Positions 18,296 through 27,254 of a DNA stretch of 64,000 nt are shown here, in pieces. The stretch is taken from positions 4,383,404 through 4,447,403 of the forward strand of contig NZ_CP042914.1 in assembly GCF_008065135.1 (NCBI RefSeq). The letters are read 5' to 3'. How positions within the stretch are numbered: the first letter of the stretch is position 1; each line of letters starts with the position of its first letter. The notes beneath the pieces are model-generated. The model saw only the letters and a list, made by a program, of their open reading frames with translations. It did no database searches and had not been told where the DNA came from. Source of the DNA: Roseimaritima ulvae (lineage in GTDB: Bacteria; Planctomycetota; Planctomycetia; Pirellulales; Pirellulaceae). Both the position numbers and the translations under genes were made by a program.

Positions 18296-20541
18296 ATCGT
18301 TCGGAGACCCATCGCCCGCGACTGAAAACGGTCGCCATGATCTACCTGCGCGAAATGCGCGACCAGCTGCGTGACCGACGCACGATCTTTACGATCGCCA
18401 TCCTGCCGATGGTGCTATATCCGTTGGTGGGCACGCTGCTCCTGCAGATCGCTCAATTCACCCAACAACACGCTCCCAAAATCTGCCTAATCGGCACCGA
18501 AAATCTGCCTCAACAGCCCGCGCTGGTGGTCGATGAGTTGCTGCACGAGCGGTATCACGAATCCCGCGGCAACGCTCGCTTCGAGTTCTACGAATGGCGG
18601 CAACTGGCCCGCGAAGACGCCGTGGCAGAAATCGCCCAAAGGTTCGTCCGAGACGAACACTACGATGCCGTGCTGCTCGTTCCCCCGGAATTCTCGATCC
18701 GCTCCATCCGCTCGAACGACGACGCCGATCCATCCGCTGACCCTTCCGACATCCACTCGGTGCACATCGTCACCGATCCCGGCTCCGACGGAGCCGCCGT
18801 TGCCGTCGATCGTATCTATACCGTGCTGGGCGAATGGCGCAACGATATTGTCGCCCAGCGGTTGGTCGACAGCGGCATCGAACAACATCAAAACATCCTG
18901 AAACCGTTTTCGGTCGAAAAGTCGGTCACCGAAGCCGAAGGTGGCAACACGATGCTGTGGAGCAAGCTGTTGCCGTTTGTGATGCTGATCTGGGCCATGA
19001 CCGGTGCGTTCTACCCGGCCATCGACCTGGTGGCTGGCGAAAAAGAACGCGGCACCCTGGAAACGTTGCTGTGCAGCCCGGCGCTGCGAAGCGAGATCGT
19101 GTGGGGCAAACTGGGCGCGGTTACGACCTTCAGCACACTCACCGCTCTGCTGAATGTGTTCAGTATGATGGTCACCAGCTCGCTGATTTTTCGCCAGATG
19201 GGACTGGGCGCCGCCGGCGGCAGCTTCGGCCCCCCGCCGATGGCTTCGATGATGTGGTTGCTGCTGGCCCTGTTGCCGCTGTCGGCATTGTTCAGCGCCT
19301 TGGCGTTGGCCGTCGCCGCTATGGCGCGCAGCAGCAAAGAGGGACAGTATTACCTGATGCCGCTGATGATGTTGGCCCTGCCCCTGGTGCTGTTGCCGAT
19401 GATGCCCGGCATGAATCTGAACACCGGCACGGCCCTGATCCCGGTCTCGGGAATGTTCCTGCTGGTCCGCGCCCTAGTCGAAGGTCAATACCTGCTGGCC
19501 CTGATGCACCTGCCGATGGTTGCCGGTGTGACCTTTGGTTGCTTGTGGCTGGCGACGCGTTGGGCACAGCGACAATTTGAAGACGAATCGGTGCTGTTCG
19601 GCGGAACCGATCAATGGGAATTGCGATCCTGGGTGCGGCACCTGTGGCGCGACCGCCAAGCAGTACCGTCTCCGGTGCAATCATTCGCCTGTGGAGCGGT
19701 GATTCTGGTGGGATTGTTCTTCGGCAAACTGATGGTCAGCGAAATGCCCAACGGTTTGGGGGGCCTGACGAAACTGATTTTAACACCGCAAATCGGCCTG
19801 ATCCTGGCGCCGGCCGTGTTGATGGCGATCGTGATGACGACTTCGCTGCGGCAAACCTTCCGAGTGCGAATGCCCCACTTGGCCGCGCTGCCGATCGCGC
19901 TGTTGCTGGGAGTGAGCCTGCATCCCTCTTACGTCACGCTGGGACAGTGGATCAGCGATATCTATCCGATCAGCGAACAGACGCAGGCCGCCATGAAGCC
20001 GATGACCGACATGATCGGTTCGGCTCCTCTGTGGAACGTGATCCTGCTGTTCGCGCTGGTGCCGGCGATCTGCGAAGAATTGGCGTTCCGCGGATTCATC
20101 TTCAGCGGCTTGATTCGCGGCGGCGGTCGGATGCGAGCCGTGGTGGTGACGGCGGTAATGTTCGGCGCCTCGCACGGCTTGCTGCAGCAGTCCCTGGCCG
20201 CCACCGTGATGGGTTTGCTGCTGGGCTGGATCGCGCTGCGAACCGGCAGTTTGCTGCCCTGCCTGCTGGTGCACTTTACGAATAACGCCTTGTCGGTGAC
20301 GCTGCCCCGGATTCCGCAGATGGGCTGGAGCGGTGCGGATTTGTTTGTCACCGTGGCGGCCGACGGATCGGCGACCTACCAGCCGCTGTGGGTGGTGATG
20401 GCCTCCGGCTTGGCCTTCGCCTGTTTGACCTATTTCTATACGCTGCGTTCCACCGCCGACGAGGAAGCGGGCGAGTTGGAAGTGGCGGACAGCTGCGAGC
20501 ACGACCCCGGCCTGCAGCCGGTTCTCTCAGGCAACCTGTAA
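18292..20541 (+). CDS. ABC-2 permease (NatB-like) fused to CPBP intramembrane protease
   Basis: A 749-residue membrane protein starting at a GTG inside the natA-like stop. Residues 1-400 are an ABC-2 permease of NatB type: an N-terminal membrane helix ([21 protein letters not shown]), a large extracytoplasmic loop, then [25 protein letters not shown] and a bundle of helices. Residues about 520-715 are a CPBP/CAAX-like glutamic protease or bacteriocin-processing domain: [15 protein letters not shown] (EExxxR at about residue 595), FGASHG and HFTNNAL. The active-site residues are all present. The fusion suggests the protease processes or protects the exported substrate, which is unknown. Confidence 0.87.
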   Translation: MNRSETHRPRLKTVAMIYLREMRDQLRDRRTIFTIAILPMVLYPLVGTLLLQIAQFTQQHAPKICLIGTENLPQQPALVVDELLHERYHESRGNARFEFYEWRQLAREDAVAEIAQRFVRDEHYDAVLLVPPEFSIRSIRSNDDADPSADPSDIHSVHIVTDPGSDGAAVAVDRIYTVLGEWRNDIVAQRLVDSGIEQHQNILKPFSVEKSVTEAEGGNTMLWSKLLPFVMLIWAMTGAFYPAIDLVAGEKERGTLETLLCSPALRSEIVWGKLGAVTTFSTLTALLNVFSMMVTSSLIFRQMGLGAAGGSFGPPPMASMMWLLLALLPLSALFSALALAVAAMARSSKEGQYYLMPLMMLALPLVLLPMMPGMNLNTGTALIPVSGMFLLVRALVEGQYLLALMHLPMVAGVTFGCLWLATRWAQRQFEDESVLFGGTDQWELRSWVRHLWRDRQAVPSPVQSFACGAVILVGLFFGKLMVSEMPNGLGGLTKLILTPQIGLILAPAVLMAIVMTTSLRQTFRVRMPHLAALPIALLLGVSLHPSYVTLGQWISDIYPISEQTQAAMKPMTDMIGSAPLWNVILLFALVPAICEELAFRGFIFSGLIRGGGRMRAVVVTAVMFGASHGLLQQSLAATVMGLLLGWIALRTGSLLPCLLVHFTNNALSVTLPRIPQMGWSGADLFVTVAADGSATYQPLWVVMASGLAFACLTYFYTLRSTADEEAGELEVADSCEHDPGLQPVLSGNL

Positions 20542-20555
20542 CCCTCGCCAAAAAA

Positions 20556-20679
20556 GTAGCATGGACCCCCGGCCCGTGTCAGCAAATAAGCTGCATGGGT
20601 AAATACCCGTGTAAACACATAGCATCGTGGTTGCCCACGACTCGCCCCCTTCCCCACACGGGCCGGGGGCCCATGCTAC
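20556..20679. repeat. REPIN of the GGGCC class
   Basis: An inverted pair: plus copy 20556-20578 (GTAG, arm CATGGACC, loop CCC, arm GGCCCGTG; one mismatch) and minus copy 20657-20679 (GTAG, arm CATGGGCC, loop CCC, arm GGCCCGTG; all paired). The ends nearly match the element at 55645-55759 but the interior is unrelated. It starts 14 nt after the permease stop and fills most of the gap to the S4 gene. Confidence 0.8.
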
Positions 20680-20714
20680 ATGCTGTCCCTCCCCTCTACC
20701 GCGAAAAGCGTCTC

Positions 20715-20957
20715 ATGCATGATTCCCCCGCTCCAAATTCTGGAGCCCCGGGCTCTGACAGCCCCATCACCATCCGGCTGGACGACTTCCTGAAATTCTG
20801 TGGCCTGGTGGGCACCGGCGGACAGGCCAAAGTGCTAATCCAAAACGGCGAGGTGCAGGTAAACGGTCAGGTCGAAACACGGCGACGCAAACAGCTGGTC
20901 CCTGGGGATGTTGTAGAGTTGTTGGGCGAACGCTTTGAAGTCGAAGCCACCGAGTAG
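20715..20957 (+). CDS. Small S4-domain RNA-binding protein (YbcJ-like)
   Basis: An 80-residue protein almost entirely an S4 fold: ITIRLDDFLKFCGLVGTGGQAKVLIQNGEVQVNGQVETRRRKQLVPGDVVEL. This matches the YbcJ/RNA-binding S4 group, small proteins proposed to bind structured RNA, probably rRNA. A 15-residue Pro/Ser-rich lead precedes it. I chose the ATG at 20715 because upstream in-frame DNA is permease and repeat sequence. It stands alone downstream of the REPIN; no terminator was recognised. Confidence 0.85.
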   Translation: MHDSPAPNSGAPGSDSPITIRLDDFLKFCGLVGTGGQAKVLIQNGEVQVNGQVETRRRKQLVPGDVVELLGERFEVEATE

Positions 20958-21068
20958 GGATGCTAGCTGAAAGTGACATTGCCCGCGGGGGAAGATTCAC
21001 GTTAAGGAATACTCCCCGTCGATATATGAAACAGATAGACCCTAAAAACCAATTTTGGATGAAGAACT

Positions 21069-21749
21069 ATGAACCATCGCTATGTTGGCACGATGCTGGT
21101 CATCACGGCCCTTGTGTGTTCGAGTGCTAGCGGCCAGGCAAACACCCGTCGCGGAGCGACTTTGGGCGGCGTGGCTGGGGCGATTGCCGGCGGAATTATC
21201 GGCGAAAACAACGACGAGGCCGGCGCGGGAGCCGTCATCGGCGGGGTGCTGGGAGCCGTTGCGGGCGGTGCACTGGGCAGCGCCAAAGATCAAGAACAGG
21301 CGATGCAGCGGCAGCAGTACCAGTACCAGCAACAGAATTATCAATACCAGCAACAGCGGTACGCTGAGGTCCAGGCAGCGGTCACGCCCGCCGATGTGAT
21401 CAATATGACTCGCAGCGGGCTGCCCGACACGGTGATTATGAGTCACATTCAGCAGCGGGGCGTGCAGCGTCGGCTGGAGGTATCGGACATTATTTCCTTG
21501 CATCAGCAGGGCGTTCGCGAGCCGGTGATTTCGGCCCTGCAGCACGCCACGGTGGGTGGACCCGCGACACAGCCCGCGCCGCAACCGGTTGTGGTCCAGG
21601 AGCGGCCGGTGATCGTCGAGCAGCGATATTACACGCCGCCACCGGCGGTGATCGTGCCCGCCCCGCGTTACTACCACCGCCCTCACTACCACGGCCGCCC
21701 CCATCATCACCGCGGTGGCACCCGGGTCGGCATCTCGTTTGGCCTGTAG
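21069..21749 (+). CDS. Glycine-zipper protein, secreted or outer-membrane
   Basis: A 226-residue protein with a signal peptide (MNHRYVGTMLVITALVCSSASGQ). Residues about 28-75 form a glycine zipper (GATLGGVAGAIAGGIIGE and GAVIGGVLGAVAGGALGS), able to insert in or associate with membranes. A Gln/Tyr-rich repeat (QYQYQQQNYQYQQQ) follows, then a helical stretch with NMTRSGLPDTVIMSHIQQRG, and a His/Pro/Arg/Tyr-rich tail. The architecture is common in planctomycetes; function is unknown. A strong terminator lies 60 nt downstream. Confidence 0.8.
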   Translation: MNHRYVGTMLVITALVCSSASGQANTRRGATLGGVAGAIAGGIIGENNDEAGAGAVIGGVLGAVAGGALGSAKDQEQAMQRQQYQYQQQNYQYQQQRYAEVQAAVTPADVINMTRSGLPDTVIMSHIQQRGVQRRLEVSDIISLHQQGVREPVISALQHATVGGPATQPAPQPVVVQERPVIVEQRYYTPPPAVIVPAPRYYHRPHYHGRPHHHRGGTRVGISFGL

Positions 21750-21810
21750 GTCCGCGTTTTTGCGTTACGGATTGACCGCTCCCTAGGTCAAACGCTATTT
21801 TCTTACTCAA

Positions 21811-21839
21811 CCCACGACCATTTCGGGCGTGGGTTTTTC
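21811..21839 (+). terminator. Rho-independent terminator after the glycine-zipper gene
   Basis: The stem CCCACG / CGTGGG with an 8-nt loop region is followed by TTTTT. It ends the upstream transcript and isolates rpsB. Confidence 0.8.
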
Positions 21840-21948
21840 ATTTCATTCCTTTGACATTACGGGCGAAGGGCCACATTTGGCTCTGGCAATGGCTGAGATT
21901 TCGCTCTCGCCACGCTGCTTGGACCGGTCAAAACCAGGAGATTTCGCG

Positions 21949-22722
21949 ATGAGTACCGACACCGCTACCAGCACTAATACGATCGTCCAGACGATGATCG
22001 AATCGGGCGTGCACTTTGGACACCGCACCAGTTTGTGGAATCCAAAGATGGCTCCCTACATCTTTGGTCGCAAAAACCAAATCCACATTCTCGACATCCG
22101 CGAAACCCTGCGTGGATTGCTGCGAGCCAAGAAGTACCTCCAACAAGTGGCCGCCAACAACGGCTTGATCCTATTCGTGGGTACCAAACGTCAAGCCGGC
22201 GAGGCGGTCGAAGAGCATTGCCAACGCTGCGGGATGCCGTTTGTCGCCGAACGTTGGTTGGGTGGCACGTTGACCAACTTCCGCACCATTCGCAGTCGTC
22301 TGGGACGCCTGGAGGAGCTGGAAACGATTCGCAGCGGCGAACAATTGGATAACTACTCCAAAAAAATGCAGTCGGCTCTGAACCGCGAATACCGCAAGAT
22401 GTACCGCAACCTGAACGGTTTGCGTTCCATGAACCGGTTGCCCGAATGCTTGGTGATCATCGACCCCGGCAAAGAACGCAACGCCGTCCGCGAAGCCAAA
22501 CGATTGGGCATCCCGACCGTGGCCTTGATCGACACCGACAGCAATCCAGACCTGATCGATCTGCCGATCCCCGGCAACGACGACGGTATCCGATCGATCG
22601 AAATCATCATGAAACAGCTGGCCGACGCCGTGATCGCCGGTAAAGGCACGCCGGCGGAAGCCGAAAAAGCGGCTGCCGATGCCGGCGAACAGCCCGCCGC
22701 CGCCGCCGAAGCGACCAGCTAA
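21949..22722 (+). CDS. rpsB: Small ribosomal subunit protein uS2
   Basis: About 257 residues, the uS2 protein of the 30S subunit. The conserved [72 protein letters not shown] and [22 protein letters not shown] are all present. A good Shine-Dalgarno (AGGAG) lies 9 nt before the ATG at 21949; in-frame codons back to 21829 overlap the upstream terminator and are rejected. The C-terminus has an Ala/Glu-rich tail. A TTGACA hexamer at 21851 may be a -35 element but no good -10 follows. It precedes tsf, the standard bacterial order. Confidence 0.97.
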   Translation: MSTDTATSTNTIVQTMIESGVHFGHRTSLWNPKMAPYIFGRKNQIHILDIRETLRGLLRAKKYLQQVAANNGLILFVGTKRQAGEAVEEHCQRCGMPFVAERWLGGTLTNFRTIRSRLGRLEELETIRSGEQLDNYSKKMQSALNREYRKMYRNLNGLRSMNRLPECLVIIDPGKERNAVREAKRLGIPTVALIDTDSNPDLIDLPIPGNDDGIRSIEIIMKQLADAVIAGKGTPAEAEKAAADAGEQPAAAAEATS

Positions 22723-22733
22723 ACAGCGGTCGA

Positions 22734-22809
22734 TTGGACGCATTGTTTTTCCTGTCAGCGGGGTTCCCTTCGGTCGCGAAGCGAACCCTGTTTGACGTAA
22801 GGCGTCCAA
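22734..22809 (+). other. Predicted RNA structure in the rpsB-tsf spacer
   Basis: An outer 8-bp pairing (TTGGACGC at 22734-22741 with GCGTCCAA at 22802-22809) encloses a hairpin at 22761-22788. The inner hairpin has GGGTTC then CTTCG, loop GTCG, and the complement with one C-C mismatch. The remaining spacer to tsf is AT-richer. It could be a regulatory leader, an attenuator or an inserted repeat. I see no known ribosomal-leader motif by eye. Confidence 0.55.
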
Positions 22810-22888
22810 GCATTACCCGCTTCAGTTCCCCAACTACCTGACCTCTTTAGCAAATCGATTTTAGATTTTTTAGAAATTACGAAGGAAG

Positions 22889-23875
22889 ATGATGGCGATC
22901 ACAGCAAAAGACATTAGTGAATTACGCAAAGCGACCGGCGCCGGCATGATGGACTGCAAGGCGGCCTTGAAGGAGTCCGACGGAGACTTCGATGGCGCGC
23001 TGGACTACCTTCGCAAGAAGGGCCAGAAAGTGGCCGCCAAACGCGCCGACCGCGATGCCAACGAAGGTGTCGTCGTGGCCTTGATGAACGACGCGGGCAA
23101 TCGTGGCCTGTTGTTGGCCGTCAGCTGCGAAACCGACTTCGTGGCCAAAAACGATGACTTCGTGGCTTTCGTCAACAGCCTCGCTCAACTGGCCGCCGAC
23201 AACGGTGTCGACACCAAGGAAGCTCTTCTGGACCTGCCCTACGAAGGCTCCACGGTTCGCGAGAAGCTGGTCGAAAAGACCGGCGTAATCGGCGAGAAGA
23301 TCGAAGTCTCGGACTTCCATGTCGTCGAAGGCGAGAACCTGACCTCCTACATCCACGCCGGCAGCAAGATCGGTGTGCTGGTGTCCTACAAGGACGGCGG
23401 CAATGCCGAAGCCGCTCAGTTCTTCCGCTCCGTCGCCATGCACATCGCGGCGATGAGCCCCTCGATCCTGCGTCCCGAAGAATTCGACGAAGACTTCGTG
23501 GTCAAGGAAACCGAAGCCCTGCGTGCTCAGATCATCGCCGAAAACGAACTGAACGAAAAAGAAAACCTGGGCAAACCCCAGAAGAACGTTCCTCAGTACG
23601 CCAGCAAGCGACAACTGACCGCCGAAGTCATGGCCAAGGCCGAAGAGGACATCAAGGCTCAACTGAAAGCCGAAGGCAAACCGGAAAAGATCTGGGACAA
23701 GATCATCCCCGGCAAGCTGGAACGGTTCGTTGCCGACAATACTCTGCTGGACCTGGAACGCTGCTTGCTAAGCCAAGTGTTCGCACTGGACGACACCAAG
23801 ACCGTCGAGCAAGCGGTCAAGGACCTGGGTGACGAAGCCGAAATCATCGAATTCCGCCGCGTCGCGGTAGGCTAA
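22889..23875 (+). CDS. tsf: Elongation factor Ts
   Basis: A 328-residue nucleotide-exchange factor for EF-Tu. The N-terminal UBA-like domain reads ITAKDISELRKATGAGMMDCKAALKESDGDFDGALDYLRKKG, followed by KRADRDANEGVV, the core domains with SCETDFVAKNDDFV and VAMHIAAMSPS, and the C-terminal EVMAKAEEDIKAQLKAEGKPEKIWDKIIPGKLERF. The start ATGATG follows GGAAG at good spacing; the second ATG (22892) is an equally possible start. It is paired with rpsB and ended by the terminator at 23913. Confidence 0.97.
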   Translation: MMAITAKDISELRKATGAGMMDCKAALKESDGDFDGALDYLRKKGQKVAAKRADRDANEGVVVALMNDAGNRGLLLAVSCETDFVAKNDDFVAFVNSLAQLAADNGVDTKEALLDLPYEGSTVREKLVEKTGVIGEKIEVSDFHVVEGENLTSYIHAGSKIGVLVSYKDGGNAEAAQFFRSVAMHIAAMSPSILRPEEFDEDFVVKETEALRAQIIAENELNEKENLGKPQKNVPQYASKRQLTAEVMAKAEEDIKAQLKAEGKPEKIWDKIIPGKLERFVADNTLLDLERCLLSQVFALDDTKTVEQAVKDLGDEAEIIEFRRVAVG

Positions 23876-23912
23876 CGTACGTCAGGTTTCTCGGCCTGCC
23901 CAACACAAAACA

Positions 23913-23946
23913 CCGTACCGATCCCAATCGGTGCGGGGTTTTTTCA
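23913..23946 (+). terminator. Rho-independent terminator after tsf
   Basis: A GC-rich stem (CCGTACCGAT with ATCGGTGCGG, one imperfect pair) is followed by TTTTTT, 40 nt past the tsf stop. Confidence 0.85.
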
Positions 23947-23978
23947 TTGCCATCCGGCGAGGCGAGGCGTCAGTTGCT

Positions 23979-24077
23979 CGCTCCCCCGGGGCGAGCCCGG
24001 GAGGAAGCGACAGCGGTCGCGCCGGGCGTGGTAGGCGCCAGTTGTCCGCTCCCCCGGGGCAAGCCCGGGAGGAAGCG
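23979..24077. repeat. Two direct copies of a CCCGGG-rich 31-bp repeat
   Basis: Copies at 23979-24009 and 24047-24077 differ at one position and can each fold (CTCCCCCGGG with CCCGGGAG). A third, diverged copy in the opposite orientation lies at about 27260-27290. Confidence 0.75.
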
Positions 24078-24096
24078 GGACGCTTTACCTCGGAGG

Positions 24097-25047
24097 CTAT
24101 CGGCCGCCAAAATCTCGCTTGGCCTGCTCGCTGAACAACAACACGCAAGCCCAAATCCCAAACGGGAACACGCACAGGCCAAAGCAGGGAATCGCCGCGA
24201 GCACGGCAGCTGTACGGGAAGTCCCCAGGCTCTTCCGCATGGCCATCGAGACGCCGCCCGAAGTCATCAAAATCGCCACGATCAGCCCGAATATCGTGCC
24301 GGTGATAAATCCAATCAGTCGTGGCCAAGCCTCGCTAGGAATCTCATTGGTTGACAGCACCATCACCAAGCCAGCCCCGCGCAGAATGCTGCCCACCAGC
24401 ATCAAGATCCCCCACAGAGCGATCAGGACGCCGTTGATGATGTAAAACGTGGTGCGATTCCCGCCCCCTCCGCCCGCTGCCGCCGGGGGCGCGCCAAACC
24501 CACCTTGCGGCGGTGCGTAGGGTGAGGGCGAGGCGGGTGCCGGACCGCTTGAGAATCCGCCACTGGGCGCTCCGAATGAAGGCGCTGGTGCGGCCGGAGC
24601 CCCCGCGGACGGCACGCCTCCAAAATCAAAGGGCGACGCTCCGCCACCACCGCCCGCCGGCGGCATGGCGCCGAACGGATCGGCAGGCGCCTGTGGCGCC
24701 GCTGGCTGAGCGGGTGCGCTCTGCGCCGCGCCCGCAGCCGGTTTTCCTCCGGGCACCTTCAGTTTCTTGCTGCACTGCGGACATTGCACCACTTTGCCCG
24801 CCAAAGCCGCGCTGACGGCCAACTGTTTGCTACAGCCCGGACAACGAATCGTGGTTTTGCCGGACCCGGCAGCCGGTTTTTGAGCCCCGGCGGGCGAGGA
24901 ACCACTGGGTTTGGCGGCCGCACCGCCGGCGGCTGCGGGAGCGCGCAGCGTCGCCGAACACTTGGGACAGCGAACCTGTTTACCCAACGCCGAATCCGGC
25001 AGGTTCAGCTTGGTTTGGCACTTGGGGCAAGCAATTGTAGTTGGCAA
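24097..25047 (-). CDS. Double zinc-ribbon, proline/alanine-rich membrane protein
   Basis: A 316-residue protein. The N-terminus has two MJ0042-like zinc ribbons: CPKCQTKLNLPDSALGKQVRCPKC and CPGCSKQLAVSAALAGKVVQCPQC. A low-complexity Pro/Ala/Gly linker (about residues 95-195) leads to hydrophobic helices in the C-terminal third (YIINGVLIALWGILMLVGSILRGAGLVM, LIGFITGTIFGLIVAILM, AAVLAAIPCFGLCVFPFGIWACVLLF). Planctomycetes have many such proteins; function is unknown. Its 3' end lies next to the CCCGGG repeats. Confidence 0.75.
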   Translation of the reverse strand: MPTTIACPKCQTKLNLPDSALGKQVRCPKCSATLRAPAAAGGAAAKPSGSSPAGAQKPAAGSGKTTIRCPGCSKQLAVSAALAGKVVQCPQCSKKLKVPGGKPAAGAAQSAPAQPAAPQAPADPFGAMPPAGGGGGASPFDFGGVPSAGAPAAPAPSFGAPSGGFSSGPAPASPSPYAPPQGGFGAPPAAAGGGGGNRTTFYIINGVLIALWGILMLVGSILRGAGLVMVLSTNEIPSEAWPRLIGFITGTIFGLIVAILMTSGGVSMAMRKSLGTSRTAAVLAAIPCFGLCVFPFGIWACVLLFSEQAKRDFGGR

Positions 25048-25213
25048 ACGAGTTCTCGCGGGTCTTAAGGGTGCCTGGCCAGGATAAGGGGCATCGGATC
25101 AGCTACCGGTCCATTTGCTTGCCCCTAGCATATACGGTCGCGTCATAATTCAAATAGTGTCGGCGCACAAAGCACTCCGGCGATGGGTAAACTAGGCTCT
25201 GTCTGAAAATCGC

Positions 25214-25299
25214 TCGCCCTCTCGCCCTCTCGCCCTCTCGCCCTCTCCCCCTCTCCCCCTCTCGCCCTCTCCCCCTCTCCCCCTCTCCCCCTCTCCCCT
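25214..25299. repeat. Octanucleotide microsatellite (CTCTCGCC/CTCTCCCC)n
   Basis: About eleven 8-bp units directly upstream of the SASA esterase GTG start, alternating CTCTCGCC and CTCTCCCC. It is the complement of the tract at 12227 and lies within about 15 bp of the start codon, so copy-number change could affect expression. Confidence 0.85.
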
Positions 25300-25312
25300 G
25301 GAGCCCGCCACC

Positions 25313-26380
25313 GTGACACGCCTGCCCCGCCTGTGCCCCGCCCTGCTTGCGATCTGCCTGTCCGCCAGTTTCCTCGCCGCCGCCGATCCCGCCGATCCAG
25401 TGAAAGTGTTCATCCTGGCCGGTCAGTCCAACATGGAAGGCAAGGCCGCCAACGCCCTGCTAGAACATCAAGCCACGGCCCCCGAAACCAAGGCCCAATT
25501 CGCTCACCTCCGCGACCAGCAGGGCTGGATCGAACGCGACGACGTGTTCATCAAATACTTAAACCGCAGCGGCCCGCTGACGATCGGCTATGGCTCGCCC
25601 AACAAGACGGGCGTCGAGCTGGAATTTGGCACGGTCATGGGCGATCACTTCGATGAACCGGTGTTGCTGATCAAAGCGGCTTGGGGCGGCCACTCGCTGT
25701 ACCAGAAATTTCGCTCGCCCAGCTCCGGCTTGCCCAGCGAGGAAGCCCTGCAAAAGGAACTCGAACAGGCTCAAAAACGCGTTACGCAAAACAATGAGAA
25801 ACGCAATCGCAACGATCCCCTGCCCACCATGGACGACATCCGCTCGGTCTATGGTTCCTCCTACCGAGCCATGATGCAGGAGGTTCAGGAGACGTTTGAC
25901 AATTATGAAACCCTGTTCCCCGCACTCAAGGGCCGACCGCTGCAGCTGACCGGGTTTGTCTGGTTTCAAGGCTTTAACGACATGTTCGGCGACCACGCTC
26001 CGGGCGAATACGCGGCCAATATGGAACGCTTCATCAACGACGTTCGCAAAGACCTCGACGCGCCCAACCTGCCCTTCGTGATCGGGGCTTTGGGACAGAA
26101 CGGTTCCACGCCGGCCAAGGGCGCCATGCTGCAAGTGCGTGAAGCTCAAATGGCGATGAACGACGTGCCCGCATTTGCAGGGAACGTCAAAGCCATCCGC
26201 ACCGACGTGCTGGCGGACAAGGAAGCGGAACGCTTGTTCCCGGGCTGGAGGGACCATTTCGAAGCCTGGCAGAAAGTCGGCTCGGACCGCCCCTATCATT
26301 ATTTGGGCAGCGCCATCTGGTTCAATCGCATCGGCCGCGCCTTTGGCGAAACAATGATCGAGTTGTTGCCGACGGAGTAG
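25313..26380 (+). CDS. SASA-type carbohydrate esterase (sialate O-acetylesterase-like), secreted
   Basis: A 355-residue protein with signal peptide RLCPALLAICLSASFLAAADP. The SGNH-like block I reads VKVFILAGQSNMEGKAAN, with the catalytic serine in GQSNM. Later blocks include TGFVWFQGFNDMFG and the Asp-rich region near LADKEAERLFPGWRDHFEAW. Family members remove acetyl groups from sugars; the substrate here is unknown. The start is GTG at 25313, with GGAG nearby and the octamer tract just upstream. A REP element begins 13 nt after the stop. Confidence 0.82.
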   Translation: MTRLPRLCPALLAICLSASFLAAADPADPVKVFILAGQSNMEGKAANALLEHQATAPETKAQFAHLRDQQGWIERDDVFIKYLNRSGPLTIGYGSPNKTGVELEFGTVMGDHFDEPVLLIKAAWGGHSLYQKFRSPSSGLPSEEALQKELEQAQKRVTQNNEKRNRNDPLPTMDDIRSVYGSSYRAMMQEVQETFDNYETLFPALKGRPLQLTGFVWFQGFNDMFGDHAPGEYAANMERFINDVRKDLDAPNLPFVIGALGQNGSTPAKGAMLQVREAQMAMNDVPAFAGNVKAIRTDVLADKEAERLFPGWRDHFEAWQKVGSDRPYHYLGSAIWFNRIGRAFGETMIELLPTE

Positions 26381-26393
26381 CAAACAGCGCAAC

Positions 26394-26468
26394 GTAGCTA
26401 CGCTCGCCAGAGCGTGGGCGCGGCGTCGAACCGGCCGGCGCGGTCCCCAGACTGGAAGCCTAGGCTAC
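26394..26468. repeat. Mixed-class inverted pair of GTAG-hairpin REPs
   Basis: The plus copy at 26394-26417 is the GCCA-loop class (arms CTACGCTC and GAGCGTGG). The minus copy at 26446-26468 has GTAG, arm CCTAGGCT, loop TCC, arm AGTCTGGG, a fully paired 8-bp stem of another class. Confidence 0.72.
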
Positions 26469-26480
26469 GTGAAGACGCGG

Positions 26481-27143
26481 CTATGCGACTCGGCGACCTC
26501 GGCCGGCTTCCTGTTCCCGCAGATCGGCATCGACGGCTGTAAACATCGCAGCGATCATGCGTTTGGATTTTCCCCAGTCGTGCCATTGCCCGGCGATCCG
26601 TACGCCCAGCGACAACTGGCTGTACCGCTGGCAGTCTTGAACCAGAACGTGCAGTTTGCCGCGGTTGGTGATCATCCCGGAGGGAATCGTCGCGGTAAAG
26701 CCGCACTCGTCGGGCTGCTGTTCCACTTGGTCCACGACCAGTGCATTGGCGGCCAGCGTACACAACGTTGCCACCAGCAAACGTCCCGGAGGTGCCTCAT
26801 AGGCGCACTGAGACTGATGGCCGGTGTGCAGCCCCATCTTGTCGCAGATCGGCACGACGGCCTGAGCCAGTTTCTCGAAGGAGATGCCCAGGGGGTTCAC
26901 CGCATCGAATACGGCCAACAGGTTTTCGCCCGTAATCCCTTCGCGCGACCCTTGCTGGGCAGTGGCGATACGCTGCTGCGGTTCGGGGTGCCTCAAAACA
27001 TGCTCGTAGTCGACCGACAATGTCCAGTCGCCCAGCGGGAGCTCTGGCGGGGCAGGCTGCGACGATTCGGGCGATTGGGTAAGCCCGCAACGCGGACAGA
27101 AGGCAACCGCACCCTCGGTGCCGCAATGAACACAGTAAGCCAT
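26481..27143 (-). CDS. Zinc-ribbon hypothetical protein
   Basis: A 220-residue protein starting with a zinc ribbon (YCVHCGTEGAVAFCPRCG). A Pro/Ser-rich linker follows, then a soluble domain I do not recognise (SREGITGENLLAVFDAVNPLGISFEKLAQAVVPICDKMGLHTGHQ). No membrane segment is evident. It faces the SASA gene in convergent orientation across the REP pair. Role unknown. Confidence 0.6.
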   Translation of the reverse strand: MAYCVHCGTEGAVAFCPRCGLTQSPESSQPAPPELPLGDWTLSVDYEHVLRHPEPQQRIATAQQGSREGITGENLLAVFDAVNPLGISFEKLAQAVVPICDKMGLHTGHQSQCAYEAPPGRLLVATLCTLAANALVVDQVEQQPDECGFTATIPSGMITNRGKLHVLVQDCQRYSQLSLGVRIAGQWHDWGKSKRMIAAMFTAVDADLREQEAGRGRRVA

Positions 27144-27254
27144 ACCGAAGACCTCCGCGGACCACGCGCAACGTAGGGATTGAGTCCATGCTTACAATTC
27201 GTATCGGTCGAAGCGATAGGTGAGGGTGAGCCGATTCGCAGGACGGTGCAGAAA

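Noticed and set aside
21851-21880. rpsB promoter
   Set aside because: TTGACA is a perfect -35, but at 16-18 nt there is no -10-like hexamer, so it was not listed as a feature.
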